A stretch of DNA of 40,789 bases from Planctomycetota bacterium (GCA_025459175.1 JALORC010000063.1:1-40789); one strand, 5' to 3'; shown: positions 1 through 8,989, counted from the stretch's first letter. Numbers and translations: made by a program. Notes: generated by a model not told the origin, from the letters alone.

Positions 1-31
1 CTGCTGGCCTGAGCGGGCGTCGACGCTTGCC

Positions 32-1384
32 TCAGCGAGTGCCGACCAGCTGCACCGCGTCGATCTGGTTCCAGCCGGCGACGCTGGCGAGGTCGAGCGT
101 CAGCCGCAGCCGCGAGACCTCGTAGGGTGTCGCCGGCACGCGCACGACGAACCAGGCGAAATCGCGCGCCGCGGTGGCCGGCAGCGGATCGCGCCCCTGC
201 CACCAAACGTGCTCGCGGCCATCGACGGCGATCGCCTCGACCTTGGCGATCGCCCCCGGTCCGGCGTTCTGGCGCACGCGCACCCCGGTGGCAGCGGCGA
301 TCGTGGCGAACTCGAGTTCGAGCGTGGCCTGGCCGTCGTCGTTGGCGCCGGGGCACCAGGCTTCGGGCGCATCGCCGGCGACCTTCACGTCGGGGGCACC
401 GGTGGCCTGCGTGGCCGCGTACTGGGGCGCGCTGTACTGCGAGGAAGCGGTGGCGCGCAGCGCCCACTGGCCGTCGGTCGCCGCGCGCCCCTGCGCATCG
501 GTCCACTCGCTGGCCGGCACGAGCTCGCCGGGCGGGGGTGCTGCTCGCGTCGAGGTGGAGGGTGTCGTCCTTGGTGACGGCGCTGCGCGTTCGTTCGGGG
601 CGTCGGGAACCGTCGGTGCGGGGTCGACGGCCCCTGCGGGCGCGACGGACGCCGCAAGGGCCTCGGTGGCCTGCTCGCGCAGCAGTTCCCCGATGTGGCG
701 ATGCAGCAACGACGGTGGACGCAGGCCAGCGGGCAGCCGGGCAATCGCCTCGCCATACGCGGCAAGCGCACCGCTACGGTCGCCGCTGGCGCGCAGCACA
801 TCGCCGAGTGCGGCGCGCGCGGCATGGGACGCAGGTTCTGCCGCGAGCCAGGCATCGGCGACGGCACGCGCCGCCTTGCTGTCGCCCCGGGCGAGCGCAC
901 TCCACAGCGACAACCGGCGGTGCACCGCGATCTGTTTGGGTGACAGCGACGCCGGCGCTGTGACGACTCGGGCGGCGAGACGTTCGCCACCCGCCTCGAA
1001 CGAGTATTGGCCTTCGGTGGCGGTCGCGGTCTCACTCTCGGCGACGAGCCATGCCGCATCGACACGCGACACCTCGAGCCTCGAAGGCCCGTCTATCTGC
1101 ACGGTGGACGGCGGCTCGCCCCGCAGGGTCAACGCTTGCACGCACCATGGCCAACCGCGGAACAGCACCCCCTCGGTGTCGCTGCCCTCGACCACGAGCA
1201 GGGTTTCGGCGCGCCGGGTTTCCGGCGTCGCTTCCGGGATGTGCAGTTCGCTCGCTTCTCCGCCGAGACCGGTTGCCGGCGCATCGGCAACGGGGCCTGC
1301 GGCGTCCCTCGGAGCTTCCGCACCGCACGCCGCCAACGCCCAGGGCAGGGCCGCCACGATCCACACCAGTCGGCGCATCGTCAT
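32..1384 (-). CDS. Secreted lipoprotein with TPR-like segment and discoidin-like C-terminal domain
   Basis: A 450-residue protein. The first 20 residues form a lipoprotein signal: Met-Thr-Met-Arg-Arg, a hydrophobic core, then the lipobox Leu-Ala-Ala-Cys at 17-20, so it should be lipid-anchored outside the inner membrane. A helical stretch around 150-215 has the pattern of one or two TPR-like units (Ala-rich, 'GDVLRASGDRSGALAAYGEAI'). A Pro/Ala/Ser/Thr-rich linker follows. The last 130 residues are beta-rich, with alternating hydrophobics and a WNQIDAVQL ending typical of discoidin/F5-8-type carbohydrate-binding modules. The ATG at 1384 was chosen because it overlaps the stop of the upstream protease gene as ATGA, implying translational coupling; an ATG two codons later also works. 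The upstream extension to 1510 is Arg-rich and looks non-coding. Function is unknown; the protease neighbour suggests a shared extracytoplasmic role. Confidence 0.8.
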   Translation of the reverse strand: MTMRRLVWIVAALPWALAACGAEAPRDAAGPVADAPATGLGGEASELHIPEATPETRRAETLLVVEGSDTEGVLFRGWPWCVQALTLRGEPPSTVQIDGPSRLEVSRVDAAWLVAESETATATEGQYSFEAGGERLAARVVTAPASLSPKQIAVHRRLSLWSALARGDSKAARAVADAWLAAEPASHAARAALGDVLRASGDRSGALAAYGEAIARLPAGLRPPSLLHRHIGELLREQATEALAASVAPAGAVDPAPTVPDAPNERAAPSPRTTPSTSTRAAPPPGELVPASEWTDAQGRAATDGQWALRATASSQYSAPQYAATQATGAPDVKVAGDAPEAWCPGANDDGQATLELEFATIAAATGVRVRQNAGPGAIAKVEAIAVDGREHVWWQGRDPLPATAARDFAWFVVRVPATPYEVSRLRLTLDLASVAGWNQIDAVQLVGTR

Positions 1385-3570
1385 TGCGACTTCTCCGGCG
1401 CATCGTCGCGCACGCAGATCTGGTGGCAGCACGCCCCGCGGGTAGCGGCGCCGTAACGCACGATCGGCAAGCCGGCGGCGTTGAACTGCGTGCCTGCGGA
1501 TGCGGCACACACCGTCGTGCCGCGTGGTTCACCGGGCGAGAGGAAACGGTCGTTGGGGCGCCCCGGCAGTACGAACGCCTGGGCGACGCAGTAGCGCATC
1601 ACGCACGCGACGTCACCGGAGTGTTGCTGGCCGTGGCGGCCGAGAAAGAGCGCCTGCGGGTTCGCCAGGAAGTCGCCGGCGCCGGCGACGATCTCGCGGC
1701 CGGACACGTCGAAGATGCGGATGCGAGGACCCGGCGTGTTCGGAAAGACGTAGCGCCCGCCCTGCCACCGCGATGGACGTTCCTCGAACCACACTTCGCG
1801 TTTGCCGTCCACCAGTTGTTCCTTGCGAAGCCACACCACGTCGCTGTCTTCCTCGCCGTGATGGGCCACACCGCAGGCATGCAGTAGCTCGTGCGCAACG
1901 GTTTGCGCGAGCTCGACCGCGTCTTTGGGAGCCATCAGGTCGGAGTTGATCAGGACCACTTCGGACGTGCCCGGACGCCGCAACGTCACGCCCTCCTGGC
2001 GGACCGTTATCGAGTAGTCAGTGCCGTCGACGACGTCGAGGATCAGCCCGTGCTGCAATGCCTCGCTGCTGCGCGGTGACTCCTTGGAGCGGTTGCCGTT
2101 CATCACGCGGGAGACCGGCATCTCGTCCTCACGGAGTTCGTACCGCACCGACAGGCCGCTGATGTCGGTGAACATGAAGATGCCGGACAGCAGCTTGCGG
2201 CCGAGCCCGTTGCGCACGAACAGGTCCTTCTGCTGCGGCTTGCCGCGCACGTGCCCGCGGTTCATCACGAAGCCGCGGTACTCCTCGTAGTTGGAGAAGC
2301 CGTCGCCGAAGTTGCCGTCGCCGACCGGCTCCTTGTCCTCGTCGAGCCAGTCCTCGCGGCACCCGGTGCGTTGCCGCCAGGCGTCGGCGATCTTGGAGTC
2401 GACGGCGCGCTTGGGCACGCGCAGCCCGGCGTCGTCGCCGCCCTTCGGCTTGCCGAGGATGCGCCGGCCGTCGGTGGTCACTGCGACCACCTGCAGCGTC
2501 GACCAACCGCCCCAGTCGAACGGCACCACCTTGACGGTGTCGCTCCAACCGGACTCCACCGCTCGCACCAGTTCCTGGTTCTCGTTGCGCAGCTCGAAGA
2601 ACCCGCCGTCCGCCGCGAGTTCGAGATCGAAGCGCTGGTCCTTGGCGTCGACCGGCCAGTTGAGCGCCACGCCCGGCTCGCGCGAGGTCTTGCGCAGCTC
2701 CCATTCGAAGCTCGACACCGCCACCTTCGGTTGGCCACCGTCCTTGTCGACGAGGCGCGCCTTGACCACGAGTGGACGCCCCGCCGCCGCCGTCGGCGTC
2801 GTCGTCGGCAGCCAGGTCGCGTAGTCGGCGGGTGCCTCGATCTCGAGGCGCAGCTCGTCCCACGCCAACGGCTCGAGATAGACCGCGTACTCCCACCGCA
2901 CGGCGGGTGTCATGCCGTACCTCCCGCTGATCCCGGCGAAGCTGCCCGTCTTCGCCGCCGAGGCGAACAGCACCGTGCCGCTTGGCCGGAACGCATGGTG
3001 CTCGGTGGAGCCCATGCCGTAGCAGAGGCCATCATGCTGGTTGCGGAAGGTCTTGCCGTCGCGAGAGGTCACCCGTTCGCGCAGTTGCGAGGGGACCTTG
3101 CCCGACGGCAGTCGCACCGACCAGGTGTCGTCGTGATGGAACTCGAGACGCACCTCGTGCTCGGCTTCGAAGGCGAGCGTTCCGTTGGCCTGGAACACGC
3201 TCTCCTGGTCGCCGCCGTCGTGCGTGGCGGTGGCGCGGTAGCCGCTCTCGTAGCGCGACTTCGTGATCTTGCCGATCCACACCCACGGCTCGGTCTCCTG
3301 CTCCGTCAGTTCGAACGCGACCTCGCTGTAGATCGTGTAGTCGATGCCGACCTGCACCTTGCCAGCACCGTAGCCCGCTTCTAGCTGGGCCCAGCCCTGC
3401 GGGTCGACCTTGCCGCTCGCGACGATGGTGCCGCGCCAGGCCTTGATGTCGTGGAAGCGCAGGGCGTGTTGCGTCTTCTCCTGGTCCTGGGCCGACAGCG
3501 CGCCAGCGCAGGCGACGCACATGGCCAACAACCACCGCACGGCAGCGGCGACGGGGATCGGGTGGGGCAT
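1381..3570 (-). CDS. Secreted metzincin-like zinc metalloprotease
   Basis: A 729-residue secreted protein. Residues 1-27 form a signal peptide ending near ALSAQ. The zinc site HELLHACGVAH at about 560-570 fits the metzincin signature HExxHxxGxxH exactly: three His ligands and the catalytic Glu. A Met in VACVMRYC at about 658 could be the Met-turn. Before the catalytic part lies DGFSNYEEYRGFV, preceded by Asp/Gly-rich loops, resembling thrombospondin-3-like calcium-binding repeats common in secreted proteins. The middle is beta-rich and may be Ig-like. The C-terminus is Cys-rich. The ATG at 3570 puts the signal peptide at the very N-terminus; 19 more upstream codons are open but add nothing recognisable. 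It is the first gene of a two-gene unit with the lipoprotein. The family assignment rests on the motif only, and the substrate is unknown. Confidence 0.85.
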   Translation of the reverse strand: MPHPIPVAAAVRWLLAMCVACAGALSAQDQEKTQHALRFHDIKAWRGTIVASGKVDPQGWAQLEAGYGAGKVQVGIDYTIYSEVAFELTEQETEPWVWIGKITKSRYESGYRATATHDGGDQESVFQANGTLAFEAEHEVRLEFHHDDTWSVRLPSGKVPSQLRERVTSRDGKTFRNQHDGLCYGMGSTEHHAFRPSGTVLFASAAKTGSFAGISGRYGMTPAVRWEYAVYLEPLAWDELRLEIEAPADYATWLPTTTPTAAAGRPLVVKARLVDKDGGQPKVAVSSFEWELRKTSREPGVALNWPVDAKDQRFDLELAADGGFFELRNENQELVRAVESGWSDTVKVVPFDWGGWSTLQVVAVTTDGRRILGKPKGGDDAGLRVPKRAVDSKIADAWRQRTGCREDWLDEDKEPVGDGNFGDGFSNYEEYRGFVMNRGHVRGKPQQKDLFVRNGLGRKLLSGIFMFTDISGLSVRYELREDEMPVSRVMNGNRSKESPRSSEALQHGLILDVVDGTDYSITVRQEGVTLRRPGTSEVVLINSDLMAPKDAVELAQTVAHELLHACGVAHHGEEDSDVVWLRKEQLVDGKREVWFEERPSRWQGGRYVFPNTPGPRIRIFDVSGREIVAGAGDFLANPQALFLGRHGQQHSGDVACVMRYCVAQAFVLPGRPNDRFLSPGEPRGTTVCAASAGTQFNAAGLPIVRYGAATRGACCHQICVRDDAPEKSQ

Positions 3571-3726
3571 GGCGGTAGGCACGGGATATCCGGGGGCAGC
3601 GGGAGCAACGGCGGAACCACACACCAATTCATGGGGCCGTTCGTCCCGCGGTGCTGAATGTCGCTACGGTCATTTCCGCGACTCACTCGGACAGCGGTAT
3701 CGCGTCGAACGAATCGGCGACGGCAG

Positions 3727-4389
3727 CTAGCGCCGAGGCCTGGCCGCCGCCGCCATCCAGAGTGCCGCGATGGCCAGCGGTGAGCGTGCGAGCACTTCTT
3801 CGTCGTCGCCCGCGCACCACAGCAGCCCGACCGCGAGGCCCGACCATGCGAGTGCGGCGAGCCACGCGAACACTCCCGGCAACCGCGGGAACCACAGCGC
3901 CGTCGTGTCGCGGTAGCGCACGTATGGGTCCCCGAAGCGGCGCACGAGATCGCGTTCTTCGGGGGGCCGCGCCACGAGTTGCCAGGCGACCGCTCCCGCC
4001 ACGGCGTAGGCGACCACCATCGGGCTGTCGCGCCAGATGCCGACCGCGACCCCCTGGGTGATCCCCGCGAGCGCCATCGGGTTGCGCAGCACCCGGTAGG
4101 GCCCGCGCACCACCAGCAGCCGCGCCGTGGCGATCGGCAGCGGCGTACCTTCGCCCTGCGTCGACATCGCCCACGCGCTCGCGAGCCCGAGGCAGCTCGC
4201 CGCGAGGAACAGCCCGAGGCCGAGTTCGCGATGCAGCGCGAGGCCCGGTTCGCCGAGCCACAGCCCGAAGCGGTGCACGCACTCGGGCAGCACCCACAGG
4301 AAGAACGACCAGAACACGACGATCTGTATCGCCGTGGCGACGACGTGCCGGGACCGCGTTGCGCGCCGCGCGACGCGGAACCCGATCAT
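3727..4389 (-). CDS. ICMT/PEMT-family membrane methyltransferase
   Basis: A 220-residue integral membrane protein. Hydrophobic helices lie near 17-36, 55-75, 105-140 and 172-192. The segment RGPYRVLRNPMALAG at 95-109, followed by PPEERDLVRRFGDPYVRYR at 142-160, is the SAM-binding signature of the isoprenylcysteine carboxyl methyltransferase / phospholipid methyltransferase superfamily (Arg-Asn-Pro and Glu-Glu). Members methylate lipids, isoprenylated cysteines or small thiols, and the substrate cannot be told from sequence. The start at 4389 overlaps the stop of the upstream small membrane gene as ATGA. The Arg-rich extension upstream of this Met is that gene read in another frame. The family call is firm; the specific activity is unknown. 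Confidence 0.85.
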   Translation of the reverse strand: MIGFRVARRATRSRHVVATAIQIVVFWSFFLWVLPECVHRFGLWLGEPGLALHRELGLGLFLAASCLGLASAWAMSTQGEGTPLPIATARLLVVRGPYRVLRNPMALAGITQGVAVGIWRDSPMVVAYAVAGAVAWQLVARPPEERDLVRRFGDPYVRYRDTTALWFPRLPGVFAWLAALAWSGLAVGLLWCAGDDEEVLARSPLAIAALWMAAAARPRR

Positions 4390-4769
4390 CGCCCGCCTCG
4401 CACGGCCGCGAGCACGGACCCGGCCGTGGTGGCCGCCATCGCCACGACCGCGATCCAGGCGTCGCCCGAGCGCAGCGAGGCGGCGGTGCACCACAGCGTC
4501 GCGTAGCAGCAGGCTCCGACGACGAACCAGCAGACGGCCGACGACCAGGCACGACCGCGCCACAGCCCGTGTCCCGCGGCCAGCGACCCGAGCACGAGCA
4601 GCAGCAGGTCCGGCATCGCGAACGCGAGCAGCACGTCGGCCGGGAACGGCGTCGGCAGGAAGTGCGCGCGCGCGGCGGGCTGCACGAACAGCCAGACCCA
4701 CCACAGCGTGACGAGCACCGCCTGGAGGACGAACCAGATCGAGGCGAGCCGCGCGGGGCGCGTGGTCAT
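4386..4769 (-). CDS. Small four-helix membrane protein of unknown function
   Basis: A 127-residue protein with four predicted membrane helices (about 8-28, 42-62, 70-92 and 98-120). Residues include WFVLQAVLVTLWWVWLF in helix 1 and CWFVVGACCYATLWC in helix 3, the latter rich in Cys. No family is recognised. It starts at the first ATG with a sensible N-terminus (MTTRPARLASIW) and ends in a 4-nt overlap with the membrane methyltransferase, so the two are probably made together and may act together in the membrane. The divergent secreted beta-helix gene begins 85 bases away. Confidence 0.7.
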   Translation of the reverse strand: MTTRPARLASIWFVLQAVLVTLWWVWLFVQPAARAHFLPTPFPADVLLAFAMPDLLLLVLGSLAAGHGLWRGRAWSSAVCWFVVGACCYATLWCTAASLRSGDAWIAVVAMAATTAGSVLAAVRGGR

Positions 4770-4817
4770 GGCGCGATGCTCACGCGCGTGCATCGAGGGA
4801 GCAAGGTTCCTCGGGAC

Positions 4818-4845
4818 TTGCTTCTGCAACAAAGTGCGGTAACCC
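4818..4845 (+). promoter_or_regulatory. Promoter-like element for the beta-helix gene, repeated at 24654
   Basis: The bases 4812-4825 read CGGGACTTGCTTCT, then 13 unrelated bases, then GTAACC at 4839-4844, and the ATG follows at 4855. The same 14-mer, the same 13-base gap and the same GTAACC precede the M14 peptidase gene at 24692. Read as a sigma-70-type promoter this is TTGCTT, a 16-base spacer, and TAACCC. The -10-like hexamer sits only 9 bases before the start codon, so the message would be leaderless or nearly so. The repeat is seen directly; its promoter role is inference. Confidence 0.6.
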
Positions 4846-4854
4846 AACTCTGCC

Positions 4855-6027
4855 ATGTTCGCGCGCCACCTTGTCCTTCTCGCCGTTGCGCTGCCCGCCT
4901 CTGCGCAGGCCGCGGCGCAGCGGGTCGGCGACACGGAGGCGCTGCGCAGGGCGCTCGCCGCGGCCAAGCCCGGCACGACGATCCTGCTCGCGGCAGGCGA
5001 GTATCGCGGCTTCTCGGTCGCGAACGTGCGCGGCAACGCCGCGGCGCCGATCGTCGTGCGGGCCGAGGATGCCGCGCGGCCGCCGCGGTTCACCGGCGCC
5101 GTGCAGCTCAGCGACGTCGCGCACCTCGAACTCGCCGGGCTGGCCTTCTCCGGCAGTACTTCGAACGGCCTCAACATCGACGACGGCGGCAGCTACGACT
5201 CGCCGTCGCACCACGTCGTGCTGTCGCGTCTCGTGGTGCGCGACATCGGCGGCCGCGGCAACCACGACGGCATCAAGCTGTCCGGGGTCGACGACTTCCA
5301 GGTCACGGAGTGCACGATCGAACGCTGGGGCCGCGGCGGCTCGGGGATCGACATGGTCGGCTGCCACCGCGGCGTCATCGCCGGGTGCACGCTGCGCGAT
5401 CGCGAGCAGGGTGGCGCCGCCAACGGCGTGCAGATGAAGGGTGGCACGCGCGACGTCGTCGTGCGCCGCTGCCGTTTCGAACATGCCGGCGAACGCGCCG
5501 TGCAGCTCGGCGGCTCGACCGGGCGCGAGTACTTCCGTCCCCGGGTCGAGGGCTTCGAGGCGAAGGACTGCGTCGTCGAGGGCTGCACGTTCGTCGGGTC
5601 GACGGCGGCGATCGCGTTCGTCGGCTGCGACGGCGGCATCGCCCGCTGGAACACGATCCACCTGCCGACGAAGTGGGTGCTGCGCATCCTGCAGGAGACG
5701 CGCGACGCCGACTTCGTGCCGTGCCGGAGCGGTGTCTTCACCGACAACCTGATCGTGCGGAGCGGCAGCGACGGCGTCGCCAACATCGGTCCCGACACCG
5801 CGCCGGAGTCGTTCACGTTCGCGCGCAACTTCTGGTTCCGCAGCGACGCGCCGGAGCGCAGCGTGCCGCGTCTGCCGGTGCCGGAGCAGCAGCCGGCGGG
5901 TGGCCGGGATCCCGGCTTCGTCGACGCCGCGCGCTTCGACCTGCGGTTGCGGCCCGACAGCGTGGCCCGCGGCCATGGCGCCGATGCGCTGCCCGTTGCC
6001 GCGGGTGGTGCAGTGCGCGCGAAGTGA
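4855..6027 (+). CDS. Secreted right-handed parallel beta-helix protein
   Basis: A 390-residue protein with a signal peptide at 1-18 (MFARHLVLLAVALPASAQA). The opening motif, VGDTEALRRALAAAKPGTTILLAAGEYRG at about 24-52, is typical of pectate-lyase-like, chondroitinase-B-like and NosD-like beta-helix proteins. It is followed by repeated rungs with the stacking pattern 'Val-x-x-Cys-x-Val-x-x-x', for example ITECTIERW, IAGCTLRD, VRRCRFEH, VEGCTFVG. A Gly-Asn-His-Asp-Gly-Ile-Lys loop near 140 could belong to an active site, but no known catalytic set was identified. It may be a polysaccharide lyase, a hydrolase or merely a binding protein. It is expressed from its own element just upstream and faces the kelch-like gene convergently, 25 bases apart. 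Confidence 0.85.
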   Translation: MFARHLVLLAVALPASAQAAAQRVGDTEALRRALAAAKPGTTILLAAGEYRGFSVANVRGNAAAPIVVRAEDAARPPRFTGAVQLSDVAHLELAGLAFSGSTSNGLNIDDGGSYDSPSHHVVLSRLVVRDIGGRGNHDGIKLSGVDDFQVTECTIERWGRGGSGIDMVGCHRGVIAGCTLRDREQGGAANGVQMKGGTRDVVVRRCRFEHAGERAVQLGGSTGREYFRPRVEGFEAKDCVVEGCTFVGSTAAIAFVGCDGGIARWNTIHLPTKWVLRILQETRDADFVPCRSGVFTDNLIVRSGSDGVANIGPDTAPESFTFARNFWFRSDAPERSVPRLPVPEQQPAGGRDPGFVDAARFDLRLRPDSVARGHGADALPVAAGGAVRAK

Positions 6028-6052
6028 ATCGTCGCCCCCGGTGGCGGTTGCC

Positions 6053-8203
6053 TCAGCGTCGGATCACCACCTCGACCGGTGGACTGACGAATTCGAACGG
6101 CTGCGCGGTGCCGGCCGTCAGTGCGCTGGCGACGAAGCGGAAGCCGATCAGCCACGTCAGGTTCGGGATCGGCAGAGCCACCTGGCCTCGCCCTTGCGCG
6201 TCGAGTACGCCGCCGAGTCCCCAGCCCAGGCTCGGCCCGAGCAGCCAGTCGTTGGCGAGCGGAATGACCTCGGTGCCGTACCACGGCGACGGCTGCCAGG
6301 GAATGCCGGGCGCGTCGCTGCTGCTGAGTGCAATGACCCAAGTGCGGTTCGCGGACGCGGCCCGCTCGAACGCGTAGTGGATCCACTGGCCCGGCTGCGG
6401 CGACGCGTCGTCGACCGCCAGCGCCGCGGGCTGCAGTTCGAGCAGCGTGTGGGCGTCGTGCGCGAGCCAGCGCCGGCGCTTCACGTCGTAGGACATCGGC
6501 AGTCCAGCGCTGCCGGTCGGCTGACTCATGGGGTTCAGGATCGTCGCCGTCGTCCAGGCGACACCGTCCCATCGATGGATCGCGTCGGCGTGGATCCGCG
6601 CGACGCCGCCCTCGGGGTGCGGCAGCATTTGGTACGAGCTGCCGGGACCCGGTGGCAACGGGATCGTCGTGAACGTGGTGCCGTCCCACTCGCCCGCCGC
6701 CGTACCGTCTTGGGCAGCGAACACCAGCCGGTTGCGGCCGCCGTCCCAGGCGCCGACCAGCGAGTCGTTGATCGTCGGGCCGGTTGCGAGCAACGTCCAC
6801 GTCGATGGTGCCCAGCCGTGGACCTCGATCTGCTGCTGTGCGTTCATCACCAGCGCGAGCAGCTTGCCGCTGCCGGGGTGATGGCCGACCAGATACGGCA
6901 ACCCCACCGGCACCGTCAGCGGCGTGCTCGGCGCCACGGTCGAGCCAACGACCGCCGCGCTGTCGCCGGTGTACGGGTTGAGCAGCAGCACCTGGCCCGA
7001 CGGCGGATGGAACGACATCAAGTACGGGTTGTTCGTTCCCTGCACGGCCTGGAACAGAGGCGTGAATGCGCCACCTTGTTCCAGCCGCCAGAACTCGCTG
7101 TAGCCGAGGCCGACGTTGCGCCGGAACAGCAGGCTGTCCGAAGGCTCGACGCATGCGAAGGTCCACGCGCTTCCGGCCGGATAGCCGCCCGTCTGCAGCG
7201 TCTGCCACTGGTTGCTGCTCGGGGTGTAGGCGCTGGTCGCCCAGTTCGGCGAGCTGCTGTAGGCCAGCAGGTGGTCGGGTCCTTCGGCGATCAGGCCACC
7301 GATGTACATCGGCGGCTGCAGCGTCGTCATCGTGGTCCAGGACACGCCGTTCCAACGCCGCAGCTCGGCGGTCTGGGATCCGTTGGTCGCCGCCCACACG
7401 CCGCTGCCGCCCGGCGCCGAGCACGATGCCGAGGCCATCACGTTGTTGCCGATCGGATTGCTCGAGTTGATCGCGAGCCAGGTGTTGCCGGTCCATTCCC
7501 AGACCTGGCTGATGTTGAGCGACGTCGGCAGGCCGAGGAAACCGACCTGGTTGCCCGCGAACAATGCCATCCGCCCGGTTGTCGGATTGAAGTTCAGCTT
7601 TACGTTCTCGCGCGGCGACGGCGACGTGATCGCGCTGCGCGGCAACCAGCCTGAGCCATTCCATTCCCAGGTATCATCGAGCAGGCTGTTCCACTGATTC
7701 CGGCCACCGAACAGCAGGACGCTACCGGTCGAGAAGTCGGCGCCCAGCGAGCAGTTCGTGCGTGGGCCCGGTCCCGCGCCGTTCGCGGCCTGCGTCCATG
7801 TGACGCCGTCGTACAGCCACGTCTGCGCCGCCCATTGCTGGGTCGCCCCGTACAGCAGGATGCGGCCGCTGCCCCCGTGCCACGCGATTGCCGCACTGCG
7901 CAGCCCCGGCGGCGAGGCCACGGCACGCCGGCACCAGCGCGACTCCGCCCATTCCCAGGTGCCCAGTTCGAACACGCCCGACGGCATCCTCTTGGCCACG
8001 ACCATCACGTTGACGCCGCGGACCAGGTCGCGCGCGGTCAGCAGCGAGCTGCCGACGAGGAAGCTCGTGTCGGGCACCGGAAACGGCTCGCGACGTTGCC
8101 AACGGAACGCCGTCGTCTGGGCGGCCACTTCGACCACGGGACCTGCGGCGATGGCCGCGGCGAGGAGGAGGAGGGACACTGAGCGGTCGGAGAGAAGGCT
8201 CAT
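6053..8203 (-). CDS. Secreted kelch-like repeat protein
   Basis: A 716-residue protein. A signal peptide (about 1-33, ending VEVAAQ) is followed by roughly 550 residues of irregular kelch-like beta-propeller blades, recognised by LLFGG / LLYGA / ALFAG strands paired with W-[DE]-x-[ND]-G-x-x-W segments such as TWEWNGSGW, VWEWTGNTW and LYDGVTW. The final 110 residues form a separate beta-sandwich-like domain (WIHYAF...GWGLGGVLDAQGRGQVALPIPNL...GFRFVASAL). Similar tails end many secreted proteins of this type in planctomycetes, so it may be a sorting or attachment module; this is inference. The ATG at 8203 gives the signal peptide; an upstream GTG would add 7 residues. Adhesion or a surface/lectin role is possible. 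No enzyme motif is seen. Confidence 0.8.
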   Translation of the reverse strand: MSLLSDRSVSLLLLAAAIAAGPVVEVAAQTTAFRWQRREPFPVPDTSFLVGSSLLTARDLVRGVNVMVVAKRMPSGVFELGTWEWAESRWCRRAVASPPGLRSAAIAWHGGSGRILLYGATQQWAAQTWLYDGVTWTQAANGAGPGPRTNCSLGADFSTGSVLLFGGRNQWNSLLDDTWEWNGSGWLPRSAITSPSPRENVKLNFNPTTGRMALFAGNQVGFLGLPTSLNISQVWEWTGNTWLAINSSNPIGNNVMASASCSAPGGSGVWAATNGSQTAELRRWNGVSWTTMTTLQPPMYIGGLIAEGPDHLLAYSSSPNWATSAYTPSSNQWQTLQTGGYPAGSAWTFACVEPSDSLLFRRNVGLGYSEFWRLEQGGAFTPLFQAVQGTNNPYLMSFHPPSGQVLLLNPYTGDSAAVVGSTVAPSTPLTVPVGLPYLVGHHPGSGKLLALVMNAQQQIEVHGWAPSTWTLLATGPTINDSLVGAWDGGRNRLVFAAQDGTAAGEWDGTTFTTIPLPPGPGSSYQMLPHPEGGVARIHADAIHRWDGVAWTTATILNPMSQPTGSAGLPMSYDVKRRRWLAHDAHTLLELQPAALAVDDASPQPGQWIHYAFERAASANRTWVIALSSSDAPGIPWQPSPWYGTEVIPLANDWLLGPSLGWGLGGVLDAQGRGQVALPIPNLTWLIGFRFVASALTAGTAQPFEFVSPPVEVVIRR

Positions 8204-8386
8204 TCGTTCGTGGCGCCGGCACATCCGGCGTGGTCCGGTCAGTCTATCGGGAGGGTGTGTTCCGCGGTGCCGGCCGGCGTCGATCGCTCTGCGTGCGCGG
8301 CTGGTGCACCACGCGCATGCTCGGCAAGATGAGTCGAGAGGTGCGGATATGGTTGGAGCGTGGGCTCGGTGGCATGGGACTCGCTT

Positions 8387-8989
8387 TCAGCGGCCCGCTG
8401 CCGGCTGACCGCAGGTGCAGTCGAAGCAGCCGTGTTCGGCGCAGGTGCCGCAGGCGCGCGTGACGCGTTCGCGCAGCGCCTTGCGGGCGCGGAACACCCG
8501 CACGCCGGCGTTGCTCTCGCCGATGCCGGCCTCGCCGGCGAAGTCCTTGACGCCGACGCCGTCGAGTTCGATGCGCCGCAGCGCCGTCGCCTGCTCCGCC
8601 GGCAGCGTCTCGAGCAACCGCACCATGCAGGCGCAGAGTTCGCGGTCGGTTGCACTCGCCGGGGCCTGCTCGGCGCGTTGCAGCTCGTCGGCGAGACCCG
8701 CGAGCGCCGCCCCGGCGGTGGCCGCGCGCCGATGTCGGTCGACGATCGCGTTGCGCAGCACCCGGTAGAACCACGCGCGCGCCGACTCGTGCTCGCGCAG
8801 CTCGCCGCCGCGTTCGAGACTCTTCACGAACGCGTCCTGGACGACGTCCTCGGCCAGCGCGCGGTCGCCGACACGGCGCTGCACGAAGGCGACGAATGCA
8901 CGATGGCTGGCGACGAGCTCGGTGAGCACGGCTTCGGGAAGGCCGCCGCGGGGACCGGGGTCGTGTGCCTCGTGACCGTGACCGTTCAT
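8387..8989 (-). CDS. ECF sigma factor with Cys-rich metal-sensing-like tail
   Basis: A 200-residue sigma-70 family factor. Region 2 spans about 22-90, with the DNA- and core-binding signature AEDVVQDAFVKSLE at 46-59 and RAWFYRVLRNAIVDRHRR at 71-88. Region 4 spans about 120-175 (LPAEQATALRRIELDGVGVKDFA then a helix-turn-helix around GIGESNAGVRVFRARKAL). It ends in a cluster of five Cys at 180, 183, 188, 191 and 193 plus His187, and begins with a His-rich segment (MNGHGHEAH). The start overlaps the stop of the CopA-type ATPase as ATGA, so the two are co-translated. No anti-sigma gene follows; the next gene is an unrelated secreted protein. In Myxococcus, CorE-type ECF sigmas sense copper directly through a C-terminal Cys-rich domain. 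By analogy this one may sense Cu or another thiophilic metal and control copA. Confidence 0.9.
   Translation of the reverse strand: MNGHGHEAHDPGPRGGLPEAVLTELVASHRAFVAFVQRRVGDRALAEDVVQDAFVKSLERGGELREHESARAWFYRVLRNAIVDRHRRAATAGAALAGLADELQRAEQAPASATDRELCACMVRLLETLPAEQATALRRIELDGVGVKDFAGEAGIGESNAGVRVFRARKALRERVTRACGTCAEHGCFDCTCGQPAAGR

Noticed and set aside
1..31. Left edge sequence before the lipoprotein stop
   Set aside because: Too short to show any feature.
5200..5700. Possible CRISPR or tandem repeat arrays in the repeat-rich secreted genes
   Set aside because: The repetition in this window is at protein level with diverged DNA; no evenly spaced direct repeats with spacers were found.
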